Part shown: positions 27,265-36,481 of the stretch, piece after piece | Numbering within the stretch: the first letter of the stretch is position 1 | Layout of the letters: every line of letters starts with the position of its first letter | Source of the DNA: Miniphocaeibacter halophilus | GTDB taxonomy: Bacteria; Bacillota; Clostridia; Tissierellales; Peptoniphilaceae | Length of the DNA: 64,000 bases | Direction of reading: 5' to 3' | Assembly (NCBI RefSeq): GCF_016458825.1 | Contig: NZ_CP066744.1 | Span: 1,175,868-1,239,867, forward strand | Program-made: the position numbers and the translations under genes | The notes under the pieces: model-generated | What the model was told of the DNA's origin: nothing | The model's input: the letters and a program-made list of their open reading frames with translations, nothing else | Databases searched by the model: none

Positions 27265-29006
27265 TGAGTAAAGATAATAAGGAAAATATAACAATAAAAA
27301 TAGATGGAATAGATGTTACAGTGCCTTCAGGAACAACAATACTAGAAGCGGCTAAAAAAATAGGGGTACATATACCAACCCTTTGTAACCATCCGGATTT
27401 AACAGCTAAATCAACATGTAGAATTTGCGTTGTAGAGGATACAGGAAGCAGAAGATTAAAAACCGCTTGTAATCAACCGGTAGATAGCTGTAAAGAAATA
27501 ATTACAAATAGCAAAAGAGTAAAGGAAGTAAGAAAAACTATTTTACAATTAATATTGGCTAATCATCCACAGGATTGTTTAAACTGTATAAGAAATCAAA
27601 AATGTGAATTACAGGAATTAACTCAAAAAGAAAATATTATGGACAATCCTTTTGAAAGAATTTATGAGCCGGTTCCAATAAAGGACGATAATCCTTCTTT
27701 AGTTAGGGATAATAGTAAATGTATAAAATGTGGAAGATGTGTTCAGGCCTGTGAGGAAATTCAAGCAAGTAAGGCTATTGGCTTTAATGGAAGAAGTACT
27801 AATTATAGTATAGGACAGGCCTTTGATAAAGCTACAGATGAGTCAACTTGTGTATTATGCGGTAAATGTATAACAGTTTGTCCAGTAGGTGCCTTAAGGG
27901 AAAAAGACGATACTGAAAAAGTTTGGGATGCTCTAGCAAATGAAAATAAATTTGTAGTATTTCAGACGGCACCATCTGTAAGGGTAGGATTAGGAGATGA
28001 ATTTGGCTATAGCTCTGGGGAAATAGTAACTGGCCATATGGTTGCAGGAATAAGGAGACTAGGAGCCGATAAAGTCATAGACACCAATTTTAGTGCCGAC
28101 TTAACTATAATGGAAGAGGGAACGGAATTTTTAGGCCGACTTACAAATGGTGGGACATTGCCAATGATTACTTCCTGTAGTCCAGGTTGGATTAACTTTG
28201 TTGAAAAAAATTATCCTGACCTAATAGACCATCTTTCAACCTGTAAATCACCACAGCAGATGTTTGGTGCTATAACTAAAACATATTATGCAGAAAAATT
28301 AGGCGTAGACCCTAAGGATATGTTTGTAGTTTCCGTAATGCCTTGTATTGCAAAGAAATATGAAAGCAAAAGACCGGAAATGGACGCATCAGGTTATAGG
28401 GATATAGATGTAGTTTTAACTACTAGAGAACTAGCTAGAATGTTTAAGGAAAACGGACTGGATATTAGTGAGCTAGAGCCAGAGGATTACGACTCTATAA
28501 TTGGGCATGGTACAGGAGCAGGTACTATTTTTGGAACTTCCGGTGGAGTTATGGAAGCGGCTTTAAGAACTGTTTATGAAGTTGTAACGGGAGAAGAATT
28601 AGACAATGTTGACTTTGAAGCAGTTAGAGGTCATGACGATTTTAAAGAAGCAGAAGTACAAGTAGGAGATATTCCTGTTAGGGTGGCTATTACAAGTGGT
28701 CTTGGAAATGCAAAGAAACTTTTAGAGAAAATAAGAAAGGGAGAAGCAGATTACCACTTTATTGAAGTAATGGCTTGTCCGGGAGGATGTGTTGGTGGAG
28801 GTGGACAACCTTACACAATTAAACACGATGCCAGAGAGGACAGAATGGAAGGATTATACAAGGATGACAAGCAACATGACATAAGAAAATCTCATGAAAA
28901 TCCGGAAATAAAAGAAATATACGAAGAATTCTTAGGGGAGCCAAATTCCCATAAGGCTCATGAATTACTTCACACTCATTATAGAAATAGATATACAAAA
29001 GCTTAA
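27264..29006 (+). CDS. hydA: [FeFe]-hydrogenase catalytic subunit HydA
   Basis: A 580-residue catalytic subunit. In order: [2Fe-2S] domain (Cys41, 52, 55, 69), a His/Cys [4Fe-4S] site (His101, Cys105, 108, 114), two ferredoxin clusters (Cys153-163 and Cys196-206), then the H-cluster motifs TSCSPGW (Cys305), MPCIAKKYE (Cys361) and MACPGGCVGGGGQP (Cys505, Cys509). The start at 27264 has AAGGAGG upstream and a TAATG junction with hydB. With HydB/C it would evolve H2 from NADH, with or without ferredoxin; whether it bifurcates cannot be decided from sequence. Confidence 0.96.
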   Translation: MSKDNKENITIKIDGIDVTVPSGTTILEAAKKIGVHIPTLCNHPDLTAKSTCRICVVEDTGSRRLKTACNQPVDSCKEIITNSKRVKEVRKTILQLILANHPQDCLNCIRNQKCELQELTQKENIMDNPFERIYEPVPIKDDNPSLVRDNSKCIKCGRCVQACEEIQASKAIGFNGRSTNYSIGQAFDKATDESTCVLCGKCITVCPVGALREKDDTEKVWDALANENKFVVFQTAPSVRVGLGDEFGYSSGEIVTGHMVAGIRRLGADKVIDTNFSADLTIMEEGTEFLGRLTNGGTLPMITSCSPGWINFVEKNYPDLIDHLSTCKSPQQMFGAITKTYYAEKLGVDPKDMFVVSVMPCIAKKYESKRPEMDASGYRDIDVVLTTRELARMFKENGLDISELEPEDYDSIIGHGTGAGTIFGTSGGVMEAALRTVYEVVTGEELDNVDFEAVRGHDDFKEAEVQVGDIPVRVAITSGLGNAKKLLEKIRKGEADYHFIEVMACPGGCVGGGGQPYTIKHDAREDRMEGLYKDDKQHDIRKSHENPEIKEIYEEFLGEPNSHKAHELLHTHYRNRYTKA

Positions 29007-29013
29007 ATATTTT

Positions 29014-29046
29014 AAAGACACAGATAAAAAATCTGTGTCTTTTGTT
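29014..29046 (+). terminator. Intrinsic terminator after hydA
   Basis: AAAGACACAGAT pairs with ATCTGTGTCTTT across AAAAA, followed by TGTT. Confidence 0.85.
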
Positions 29047-29085
29047 ATATAATAAGAGGTAGCAAAAATAAAAAGTAGGTATACT

Positions 29086-30450
29086 ATGAAGGATGAAAAA
29101 TTAAATTATATAGTAGAAAATTCATTGGGAAACATTGCTCAATTTGTAAGTTTTGTTAATAACAAGCCAAATTATATACATATAAACAATCACAATAATA
29201 AAAACAAGACTATTAAATTATTAGTAGAGGAATTACTTTATTCTTCTAAAAGTCACTCAGTTAATATTAGAAGCTATAGGGAAGGTAGTACAAAAGGACA
29301 TAAATTAATTTATGGTTTACGAATTGAAAATATAGATGAAATTATTAATATAATTGAAAAAAATAGTAGGGAAAATTTTGTATCAATAGTTAATGAAACA
29401 ATAGATGTTAACGACGGTGGCGTTTCCGGTGTAGTAATGGGGAATTTAATAGAGTTTTCACCCAAGGACACTCCTAAAGCTGTAGAAAAAGAGGGAGTAT
29501 GTTCCCTTCCAAAAGAAGTTGGATTTTATATTTTAGAAAAGGTATATGGTTTTAAGCCGGAAATTAATTTTGATGAAAATTATAGGGTAGAGTTTAGTAT
29601 TCATCCAAATAAAGAAGGGGTTTTAAAAGAGCATACTATAATTTGGGAATATGAAAAATTACAAGGTAGCTCTACTGAAAAAAGAATAATATGGCCAAAT
29701 AATTTTTCGAAATTTTTAGGAGATAAGGTTTTTGGTCTTTTGCTTTTAGACAGCCTTGGTTTTGATGTGCCCTATGCTACAGTAGTCAATAGAAATGTAG
29801 CGCCTTTTTACTTTGGTAAAAAGACAGGCTCCTTTGAAAAATGGATAAGAACAAGTCCTATTGAAAAAGAGGCAGGTAAATATTTTACAGGTAAAGGTTG
29901 GGTAGACCCTTTTATATTAATGAATGAAGAGGAAAAAAAGGGGAAAAAGGACATTAACATTGCTTCACTTTTATCACAAGATGCCGTAGAAGGAATATAC
30001 TCAGGAGCTTCAATAATAACAAAAGATGAAAGTATTGTTGAAGGAGTAAAAGGCCAAGGTGATAATTTTATGGTTGGAAGGAAGAGTATTGAAAAACTAC
30101 CAACTGAAATATTAAATAAGTTAGAAGAGTTAAATAAGAAAATAAGAAAATACTATTCCTATTTAGGAGATATAAGTATAGAATGGGTTTGTGATAATGA
30201 AAAAGTTTGGCTAGTTCAAATGAACCAACTAAAGAAGTATTATGGTAAGGACATAATAGTAGAGGGAAATCCGAGATATTATAAAAAGTTTTATACTTCA
30301 CAAGGGCTAGAGTCCTTAAGAAATGAAATTGAAAATATTAAGGATAAAAACATAGGAATAGAATTAATTGGCAATATTGGAATAACCAGTCATTTTGGAG
30401 ATTTATTAAGACAGGCAAATATTCCATCAAAAATAAAAAGAATAGATTAA
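29086..30450 (+). CDS. PEP/pyruvate-binding-domain-like protein (divergent ATP-grasp)
   Basis: A 454-residue soluble protein. It resembles the N-terminal nucleotide-binding part of PEP synthase and pyruvate phosphate dikinase: a GGVSGVVMGNLIEF segment near residue 112 and IEWVCDNEKVWLVQMNQLKKY near 380, equivalent to the family's EW...d..lyllQ.RP region. The RP end is replaced by LK. The phosphohistidine and PEP-binding domains of those enzymes are absent, so it is not a full synthase. Phosphorylation or ligation of another substrate (as in rifampin phosphotransferase relatives) is possible; the true reaction is unknown. It precedes a small membrane protein gene. Confidence 0.55.
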   Translation: MKDEKLNYIVENSLGNIAQFVSFVNNKPNYIHINNHNNKNKTIKLLVEELLYSSKSHSVNIRSYREGSTKGHKLIYGLRIENIDEIINIIEKNSRENFVSIVNETIDVNDGGVSGVVMGNLIEFSPKDTPKAVEKEGVCSLPKEVGFYILEKVYGFKPEINFDENYRVEFSIHPNKEGVLKEHTIIWEYEKLQGSSTEKRIIWPNNFSKFLGDKVFGLLLLDSLGFDVPYATVVNRNVAPFYFGKKTGSFEKWIRTSPIEKEAGKYFTGKGWVDPFILMNEEEKKGKKDINIASLLSQDAVEGIYSGASIITKDESIVEGVKGQGDNFMVGRKSIEKLPTEILNKLEELNKKIRKYYSYLGDISIEWVCDNEKVWLVQMNQLKKYYGKDIIVEGNPRYYKKFYTSQGLESLRNEIENIKDKNIGIELIGNIGITSHFGDLLRQANIPSKIKRID

Positions 30451-30468
30451 AATATTTGGAGGCAAGTT

Positions 30469-30888
30469 ATTAAAAAACATATTTATAAAATATATGCAGG
30501 AGTATCAGGATTATTAACAATAGGATATATGGTTTCACAGTATTTAAAGAATAATTTTCTTGTAGAAGATTTAGAAATAGGAAAGAAATTAGAAAAAATT
30601 TATAATCTTGAAACCTTACAAGCGGCTTGTATCTTTTTAATACTTGCTCTAGCTATGATTTTTGGACATATCTCCTACAGTTACTTTACTAAAGAGGAGC
30701 TATTGAAGAAAACGGGAATTTATATTTTGCTACTTAGTATAGTGGTAATAATAACATCCTATATATTGGAAATTGAAATTTTATATAATTTATTATTAAT
30801 ATTATTAGTAGGAATTGCAATAATCTCACATTTTTTTGGCAGATATTTCTCCAAGAAGGAAACAGAAAAAAGACAGAAGAAGAAATAA
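30469..30888 (+). CDS. Small membrane protein of unknown function with a probable AUU start
   Basis: The frame has about four membrane helices and a basic tail (KKETEKRQKKK). The first ATG (30529) has no ribosome binding site and would remove the first helix. GGAGG at 30458-30462 lies six bases before an in-frame ATT at 30469, giving (M)KKHIYKIYAGVSGLLTIGY, a natural membrane N-terminus. I therefore propose AUU initiation and 139 residues. No family was recognised. It may act with the upstream gene, 18 bases away. Confidence 0.6.
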   Translation: MKKHIYKIYAGVSGLLTIGYMVSQYLKNNFLVEDLEIGKKLEKIYNLETLQAACIFLILALAMIFGHISYSYFTKEELLKKTGIYILLLSIVVIITSYILEIEILYNLLLILLVGIAIISHFFGRYFSKKETEKRQKKK

Positions 30889-30891
30889 TTT

Positions 30892-30933
30892 AAAAACACA
30901 AGGCCTTATTGATTTAAAGTCTTGTGTTTTTCT
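30892..30933 (+). terminator. Intrinsic terminator
   Basis: AAAAACACAAGGC pairs with GTCTTGTGTTTTT around an AT-rich loop, then CTTT. Confidence 0.8.
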
Positions 30934-30964
30934 TTATAAAAATCTTAAAAGTTTTGCAGGTTAG

Positions 30965-30993
30965 AAAACCAGTAAATTTTATTTACTGGTTTT
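30965..30993. terminator. Hairpin at the convergent gene ends
   Basis: AAAACCAGTAAA pairs with TTTACTGGTTTT. The stop codon of the minus-strand gene lies within it. The T-run is stronger in the plus direction. Confidence 0.65.
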
Positions 30994-31470
30994 TATTTCA
31001 GGAAAGGAATTATATTCCTTATCTAACAGATGTATGTCAAGAATTGGACTGTTTTCATCGGTCTTTTTAGTAATTATCTTAGGGTCCTTTTTATCACTTT
31101 CAACCTTTAATTCATATTCCCTTATATTTGAGGTATTTTCTGAAAATATTATAATAAGAGTTTTTTCTTGAATAAAGTTAAAAATATGAACTTCTTCCCT
31201 TCCTCTATTGTCCTTGTCTACCTCCATACCGCCTAAATAACCGTTATTGTGGAAAATATCCAAATAAATATCTTCCTTGTATTTACTTAAATAGGCACTA
31301 TAATTACCATCCTTGGTTTCTTTTAGTAAGGTATATTCTTCTTTTTGTGTATATTTGTTTTTGAAATATTTTTCAGGAGTAATGGGAGAAAATTTGTAGT
31401 AGATTAATCCTACAAGAGCAATTATTCCTAAAAATATAAAAATAAGACTATGTTTTTTAAAAAAATTCAT
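30979..31470 (-). CDS. Membrane-anchored protein of unknown function
   Basis: A 163-residue protein with a short basic N-terminus, one hydrophobic helix (about residues 10-27) and a soluble, charged domain probably facing outward. No Cys lipobox and no recognised domain. AGGAG is placed well before the ATG. It follows the ABC exporter pair on the same strand after about 80 bases and might be an accessory part, but nothing in the sequence proves this. Confidence 0.6.
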   Translation of the reverse strand: MNFFKKHSLIFIFLGIIALVGLIYYKFSPITPEKYFKNKYTQKEEYTLLKETKDGNYSAYLSKYKEDIYLDIFHNNGYLGGMEVDKDNRGREEVHIFNFIQEKTLIIIFSENTSNIREYELKVESDKKDPKIITKKTDENSPILDIHLLDKEYNSFPEIKTSK

Positions 31471-31549
31471 AACAAACTCCTAAGAAAATATATTTTTACA
31501 ATCTATATAATTACATAGATTATATTTAATATACTTACTTATTGCAACA

Positions 31550-33301
31550 TTACTCTTTTATATTTTCAAACTGGGCCTTATAGAGTTTACCATAATAACT
31601 ATCCTTTTTATTTAAGAGTTCCTTATGGTTTCCAACTTCTACAATTTTACCACTATCCATAACTAAAATTTTATCGGCCTCTCTAATAGTTGAAAGCCTA
31701 TGGGCAATAATAAAGCTGGTTTTACCCTTCATCATATTTAAAAAGGCAGTTTGTATTTGGATTTCTGTTAAAGTATCAACAGAACTGGTAGCTTCATCTA
31801 GTATTAACATTGGAGGTTTACTAATCATAGTCCTGGCAATAGTTAAAAGTTGACTTTGTCCGTCTGATATTTTTAGTCCTCCCTGTCCTATTACCGTATT
31901 ATATCCATTTGGTAATTTTTCTATAAAGGAATGAATAGAAGAAGCTTTACAGGCTTCAATTATTTCGTTATCTGTAGCCTTAGGATTTCCAAATATTAAA
32001 TTGTCCTTTATTGTTCCGTCGAAAAGCCAAGTGTCCTGTAGAACCATTCCAAAGGCTCGTCTTAAAGAATCCCTGCTGTAGTTTTTTATTGGTACATTAT
32101 CAATAGTTATTTCACCTGAATCTACATCGTAAAATCGCATTAAGAGATTAACTAAGGTGGATTTTCCCGCACCGGTCTTGCCTACAATAGCAATTGACTC
32201 CCCAGGTTCGACTAAGAGATTAAAATTTTCTATTAATGGTTGATTCTTTGTATAGGAAAAATAAACATTTTTAAACTCAACTTTTCCCGATAATTTTTCC
32301 TTATTTAATATATTATTAGTGTCTGGAGTTTCCGGTTTTTCATCTATAATTTCAAAAGTACGTTGTAGTCCAGCTAGGGCGGATTGAATTTGTGTCATTA
32401 TTCCCGACAGTTCAATAAATGGTTTTGAAAACTGTGTAGAATAGATTATAAAGCTGGAAATAAGTCCTACGGTAACATTGCCAACACTATTTAAAACCAA
32501 TAATCCTCCAACTAAACCTATTGACAAATAACTTATATGATCAATAAATCTCGACAAAGGATTAGTTAAAGAAGAAGCAAATTGGGCTTGTTTTCCAACG
32601 GTATATAATTCACTATTTATATTTTCAAAAGTTTTTTGGGATCTATTTTCATATTGAAAGGCCTTAACTATTTTTTGGTTTCCTACAATTTCAGAAATAT
32701 AACCTGAAATATCGCCGACGATTTTTTGTTGAGTCATAAATTTACTTTGACTGGTTTTTGCAACAATATAATTCACTATAAAAATTAAAATAGTACCAAT
32801 AATTACAACAAGAGTTAGGGGCATATTAAGTACTAACATTGTAATTAAAGATATAATAACAATTGTCATTCCACTGAAAATATTATTAAAAATTGCAGTA
32901 GTAGCCTCTGAAACATAGTCTAAGTCGTTTGTAAATCTACTGAGAATATTGCCATGGGAGGTATTATCAAAATATTTTAAGGGTAGGGTATTTAAGTGAT
33001 TAAACATATCCTTCCTTAATTCGGCAACAGATAAATAAGCTACCCTATTTCCCAATACTTGAACAAACCACTGGGAAATTGCATTTGTAATAATTAAAAG
33101 AGCTATTAATCCAATAATACTAATAAGTAGAGTTAAATCTACTTTTCCAAGTCCAGTCATAGTGTCAACGGATTTACCAATAAAATAGGTAATTAAGACG
33201 GAAGTAGCTCCGCAAATAATTCCACTAAAGAGGGCAAAGAATATTTCTTTTTTATATATTTTCAAATAGGGGAAGAATCTTTTAAAAATCTTTTTACTCA
33301 T
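31550..33301 (-). CDS. ABC exporter half-transporter, second subunit (canonical Walker B)
   Basis: A 583-residue type IV exporter: six-helix membrane domain then an ATPase with Walker A GKTGAGKST, Walker B LILDEATSSVD with the catalytic Glu, and the H-loop AHR. The signature reads ISDGQSQ rather than LSGGQ. This degenerate signature pairs with the degenerate Walker site of the partner, as in heterodimeric exporters such as TM287/288 or LmrCD. Its start overlaps the partner's stop by one base. Substrates are probably drugs or lipids; unknown here. Confidence 0.93.
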   Translation of the reverse strand: MSKKIFKRFFPYLKIYKKEIFFALFSGIICGATSVLITYFIGKSVDTMTGLGKVDLTLLISIIGLIALLIITNAISQWFVQVLGNRVAYLSVAELRKDMFNHLNTLPLKYFDNTSHGNILSRFTNDLDYVSEATTAIFNNIFSGMTIVIISLITMLVLNMPLTLVVIIGTILIFIVNYIVAKTSQSKFMTQQKIVGDISGYISEIVGNQKIVKAFQYENRSQKTFENINSELYTVGKQAQFASSLTNPLSRFIDHISYLSIGLVGGLLVLNSVGNVTVGLISSFIIYSTQFSKPFIELSGIMTQIQSALAGLQRTFEIIDEKPETPDTNNILNKEKLSGKVEFKNVYFSYTKNQPLIENFNLLVEPGESIAIVGKTGAGKSTLVNLLMRFYDVDSGEITIDNVPIKNYSRDSLRRAFGMVLQDTWLFDGTIKDNLIFGNPKATDNEIIEACKASSIHSFIEKLPNGYNTVIGQGGLKISDGQSQLLTIARTMISKPPMLILDEATSSVDTLTEIQIQTAFLNMMKGKTSFIIAHRLSTIREADKILVMDSGKIVEVGNHKELLNKKDSYYGKLYKAQFENIKE

Positions 33302-35028
33302 TACAATTCCTCCTTTTCAATTTGAGATTTTGCAATAGCATTATATGTTTTTGATATTTGTAAGAGGTTTTCATGGTTATTAAAACCATCTTGCTTTCCA
33401 TCGTTTAATACTAAAATTTTATCGGCAGACCTTACAGAGCTAATTCTTTGGGAAACAATTATTAAAGTAGTCTCCTTCATAGAATTGTTTAAAGCATTTC
33501 GCAAGTTTAAGTCCGTCTTATAATCTAAGGCGCTTAAAGAATCGTCTAAAATTAAAATATTGGGATTTTTAATAAGAGCTCGTGCTATTGCAATTCTTTG
33601 CTTTTGACCACCGGAAAAGTTTTTTCCTCCGGCAAGGACCTTATAATCTAAACCTTCCGGCAAGGATTTTACAAAGTCAGCACATTGAGCTATTTCTAAA
33701 GCTTTCCAACACTCGTCATCAGTGGCATTTTCTTTACCCCATAATAGATTACTTCTTATAGTTCCGGTAAATAAAACCGAATTTTGTGGGACTACTGCAA
33801 TATGGTCCCTTAATACTTCTAAAGTATAATCTATAATATTTTTATTATTTATTTTCAAACTACCCTTATTTATATTATAAAAGCGTGGAATAAGTTGAAT
33901 TAAAGCACTTTTTCCACTTCCCGTTGGACCAATAATACCTAGGGTTTCTCCTTGTTTTAAGGAAAAATTAATATCTTTTAAAGTATAGCCACTTTTTTCA
34001 GTATATTTAAAACCTACATTGGAAAATTTTAAAACTTCATTTTCCTTTTTCCAAGAGGCAGATTGGTCTACCAGGTCTGTAACAGAAGGCTCTGTATTAA
34101 AAATTTCATTAACTCTATTAGCAGAAGCAAAGGCTCTTGTAAAAATAACCACTAAATTAGCTACAACAATTAAGGCAAGTAGCATTTGTGTCATATAATT
34201 AATTAAAGCAAGAACTTCCCCTTGTTTCATTCCACCAATATTTACTTGATTACCACCAATATAAAGAAGAAAGATTATTGCTCCATTCATAATTAAAGTT
34301 GTAATAGGATTTAAAAGAGCCGATATATTTGCAACGGTTTTATAAGATATTGCTAAATCATCTGTAACAGAGGCTACTTTTTTTGCTTCCTCATCTTTTT
34401 TAGCAAAGGCTCTAATAACCCTAACTCCACTTAAATTTTCATTAACAACTAGATTTAGGGAGTCTAGTTTCTCTTGAACTTTCTTGTACAAAGGCACTGT
34501 TTTTTTCATAATGAAAAATAATAAAATACTAAATAGCGGTAAAGTAATTACAAAAATCCAGGCTATTTTAGGATTTATTATAAAAGCCATTACGATGGAA
34601 CCAATACTTAAAAAAGGTGCCCTTACAACTAATCTAATAAGCATAGCTAAAGCCAATTGTAATTGATTAATATCGTTGGTAATTCTTGTAATTAAAGTTG
34701 AGGTACCATATTCATTAATTTCAACATGGGAAAAACTATTGATTTTCCTCATCATTTCATTTCTAAGTTCAGTTCCAAATCCCTGAGAAGCAATAGAAGA
34801 AAAATATTGACAAATAAGCACACAAACCAAACCTATTAAGGTCATTACAAACATGGCAAGGGCCATTTTTATAGTGGTGCTTGAATCCTTGTTATTAATT
34901 CCTTCATCAATTAGTTTTGCCATGAAAATAGGCAATAACAATTCAAAAACAGCTTCTAAAAATTTGAAAATTGGACCGAGTATTATTTGAACTCTATATT
35001 TTTTTGCATATTTTAAAAGAGAAAACAT
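33301..35028 (-). CDS. ABC exporter half-transporter, first subunit (degenerate Walker B)
   Basis: A 575-residue exporter subunit with six membrane helices and an ATPase: Walker A GPTGSGKSA, intact signature FSGGQKQR, but Walker B LILDDSLSALD with Asp at the catalytic Glu position, and SQR in place of the H-loop His. These are the hallmarks of the non-hydrolysing site in heterodimeric exporters. The first gene of the minus-strand unit; the ATG follows AAGGATAAATTT. Confidence 0.93.
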   Translation of the reverse strand: MFSLLKYAKKYRVQIILGPIFKFLEAVFELLLPIFMAKLIDEGINNKDSSTTIKMALAMFVMTLIGLVCVLICQYFSSIASQGFGTELRNEMMRKINSFSHVEINEYGTSTLITRITNDINQLQLALAMLIRLVVRAPFLSIGSIVMAFIINPKIAWIFVITLPLFSILLFFIMKKTVPLYKKVQEKLDSLNLVVNENLSGVRVIRAFAKKDEEAKKVASVTDDLAISYKTVANISALLNPITTLIMNGAIIFLLYIGGNQVNIGGMKQGEVLALINYMTQMLLALIVVANLVVIFTRAFASANRVNEIFNTEPSVTDLVDQSASWKKENEVLKFSNVGFKYTEKSGYTLKDINFSLKQGETLGIIGPTGSGKSALIQLIPRFYNINKGSLKINNKNIIDYTLEVLRDHIAVVPQNSVLFTGTIRSNLLWGKENATDDECWKALEIAQCADFVKSLPEGLDYKVLAGGKNFSGGQKQRIAIARALIKNPNILILDDSLSALDYKTDLNLRNALNNSMKETTLIIVSQRISSVRSADKILVLNDGKQDGFNNHENLLQISKTYNAIAKSQIEKEEL

Positions 35029-35100
35029 AAATTTATCCTTTCCTTGTTATCATTCTATTTTACGCCAATTAAAAAATATTTCAAAGCTTATATTACAAAA

Positions 35101-35130
35101 TTGTTAGATATATTAAAAGAATTGTATGAT
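35101..35130 (+). promoter_or_regulatory. Possible promoter of the beta-propeller gene
   Basis: TTGTTA at 35101-35106, an 18-base spacer and TATGAT at 35125-35130. The -10 lies in the 12-bp palindrome TATGATATCATA (35125-35136), which could be an operator. Confidence 0.45.
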
Positions 35131-35186
35131 ATCATATGTAACGGATGAAAATTGTAAGAGGAAATTAGGAATTGAGGATAAATAAT

Positions 35187-36365
35187 ATGAAGAAGAAGAT
35201 TTTAATAATCCTACTATTAGTAGGTATTTTTAATATAAATATTATAAAAAACAATGCACAGGCAGATGAAGTAAGACAAGAAAATCCTACAGAAGCATCT
35301 GTAGAAATAGGACTTTTAGGGGATTTATCCAAGGGTAATGAAAGGAAAAACGGTAATCCAAAAAAACCATTGGATATTAAAACCTATGTGAAATTTGACA
35401 ACCATGCAGTACATCCTAGGGTTATCTACGATAAGAATAAACAATTTAAATATCCTTGGATAATGGTATTTACTCCTTATAGTTTTATGGATGACCAAAA
35501 GGAAAATCCTAGTATAGTAGTATCGGAAGATGGGATAAACTGGAAAAATCCAGAAGGATTGGAAAATCCAATAGTGGGAAAAGTTGTACCGGAAAATACC
35601 CACTATTCAGATCCGGATATTTTCATAAATGGTAAGGAAATAGAACTATGGTATCGTCAAAGTGATAAAGAAAAAAGACTGTCAAAATTATGTAGAATAA
35701 AATCTAAGGATTTAATAAATTGGTCCAAGGAAGAAGTAATATTTGATTATGGCACAGGTGGTTATGGTTATGGTGCATCAACTATAGTATTTAAGGATGG
35801 AGAATACAATCTTTACTATAGGGAGCATATGGACATGACTAGAGAAGGATATGTATATAGAAAGTCTAAAGACACTAAAAACTGGACAGAACCTGCAGCC
35901 GTAACGTTCGATTATGGTCCAACTTGGAGCAATTTTCATGCATGGCATATTGAAATTGATTATATAAATGGAAAATATTATGCATTGAATATGGCCTATC
36001 CACAAGAAAAGGCAGAGGGAGCGGTGTTGTTTGCCTTTGACTCAGAAGATGGAATTAATTTTAAAAATCCGGTAAAGGTAATTGAACCGACAAAAGATGG
36101 ATTTGATAATAATAATATATACAAATCATCACTGGCAATAAAGGACAAGGAAATCTATCTTTACTATTCTGCTTATGCAAAGGATAAACAAAATCATATA
36201 GGACTTTTAAAAGGTCCAACATTTATGGAACTAGAAGCTGTAGAAGGAACAGGTGGAGGCTATATAAGTTTAAGAAAAATATTTTTATTAGGAGCAGTGA
36301 CAGTAGTCGCTGTAACAGGTATAGGAATAGTTTATTTTAAAAAAAGAAAAAATAAGGATAGATAG
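35187..36365 (+). CDS. Exported, membrane-anchored beta-propeller protein (GH43/GH32-like fold)
   Basis: A 392-residue surface protein. The signal peptide ends near NAQA (residues 1-26), and the C-terminus has a glycine-rich membrane helix (FLLGAVTVVAVTGIGIVYF) and the basic tail KKRKNKDR. No LPXTG sortase signal is seen. In between are recurring blade motifs (SEDGINWKNPE, SKDLINWSKEE, SKDTKNWTEPA, SEDGINFKNPV) of the kind found in five-bladed glycosidase propellers. A YSDPDIF segment could hold catalytic acids. Carbohydrate binding or hydrolysis at the cell surface is likely but the substrate is unknown. GAGG upstream favours the ATG at 35187. Confidence 0.7.
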   Translation: MKKKILIILLLVGIFNINIIKNNAQADEVRQENPTEASVEIGLLGDLSKGNERKNGNPKKPLDIKTYVKFDNHAVHPRVIYDKNKQFKYPWIMVFTPYSFMDDQKENPSIVVSEDGINWKNPEGLENPIVGKVVPENTHYSDPDIFINGKEIELWYRQSDKEKRLSKLCRIKSKDLINWSKEEVIFDYGTGGYGYGASTIVFKDGEYNLYYREHMDMTREGYVYRKSKDTKNWTEPAAVTFDYGPTWSNFHAWHIEIDYINGKYYALNMAYPQEKAEGAVLFAFDSEDGINFKNPVKVIEPTKDGFDNNNIYKSSLAIKDKEIYLYYSAYAKDKQNHIGLLKGPTFMELEAVEGTGGGYISLRKIFLLGAVTVVAVTGIGIVYFKKRKNKDR

Positions 36366-36369
36366 GTAG

Positions 36370-36406
36370 AAAGCTGAAGTAATTATATAATTATTTCAGC
36401 TTTTTT
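36370..36406 (+). terminator. Intrinsic terminator after the beta-propeller gene
   Basis: AAAGCTGAAGTAATTA pairs with TAATTATTTCAGCTTT, ending in a T-run. Confidence 0.88.
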
Positions 36407-36481
36407 AAGTAATATGGTTTAATATAATAATAAATGATAATATTAAGATATTATTTTAAAATATATAAGAAGGTGATTATT

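Noticed and set aside
33301-35028. ABC exporter subunit as a decayed gene because of DDS and SQR changes
   Set aside because: These substitutions match the normal non-hydrolysing site of heterodimeric exporters, and the partner carries the complementary altered signature.
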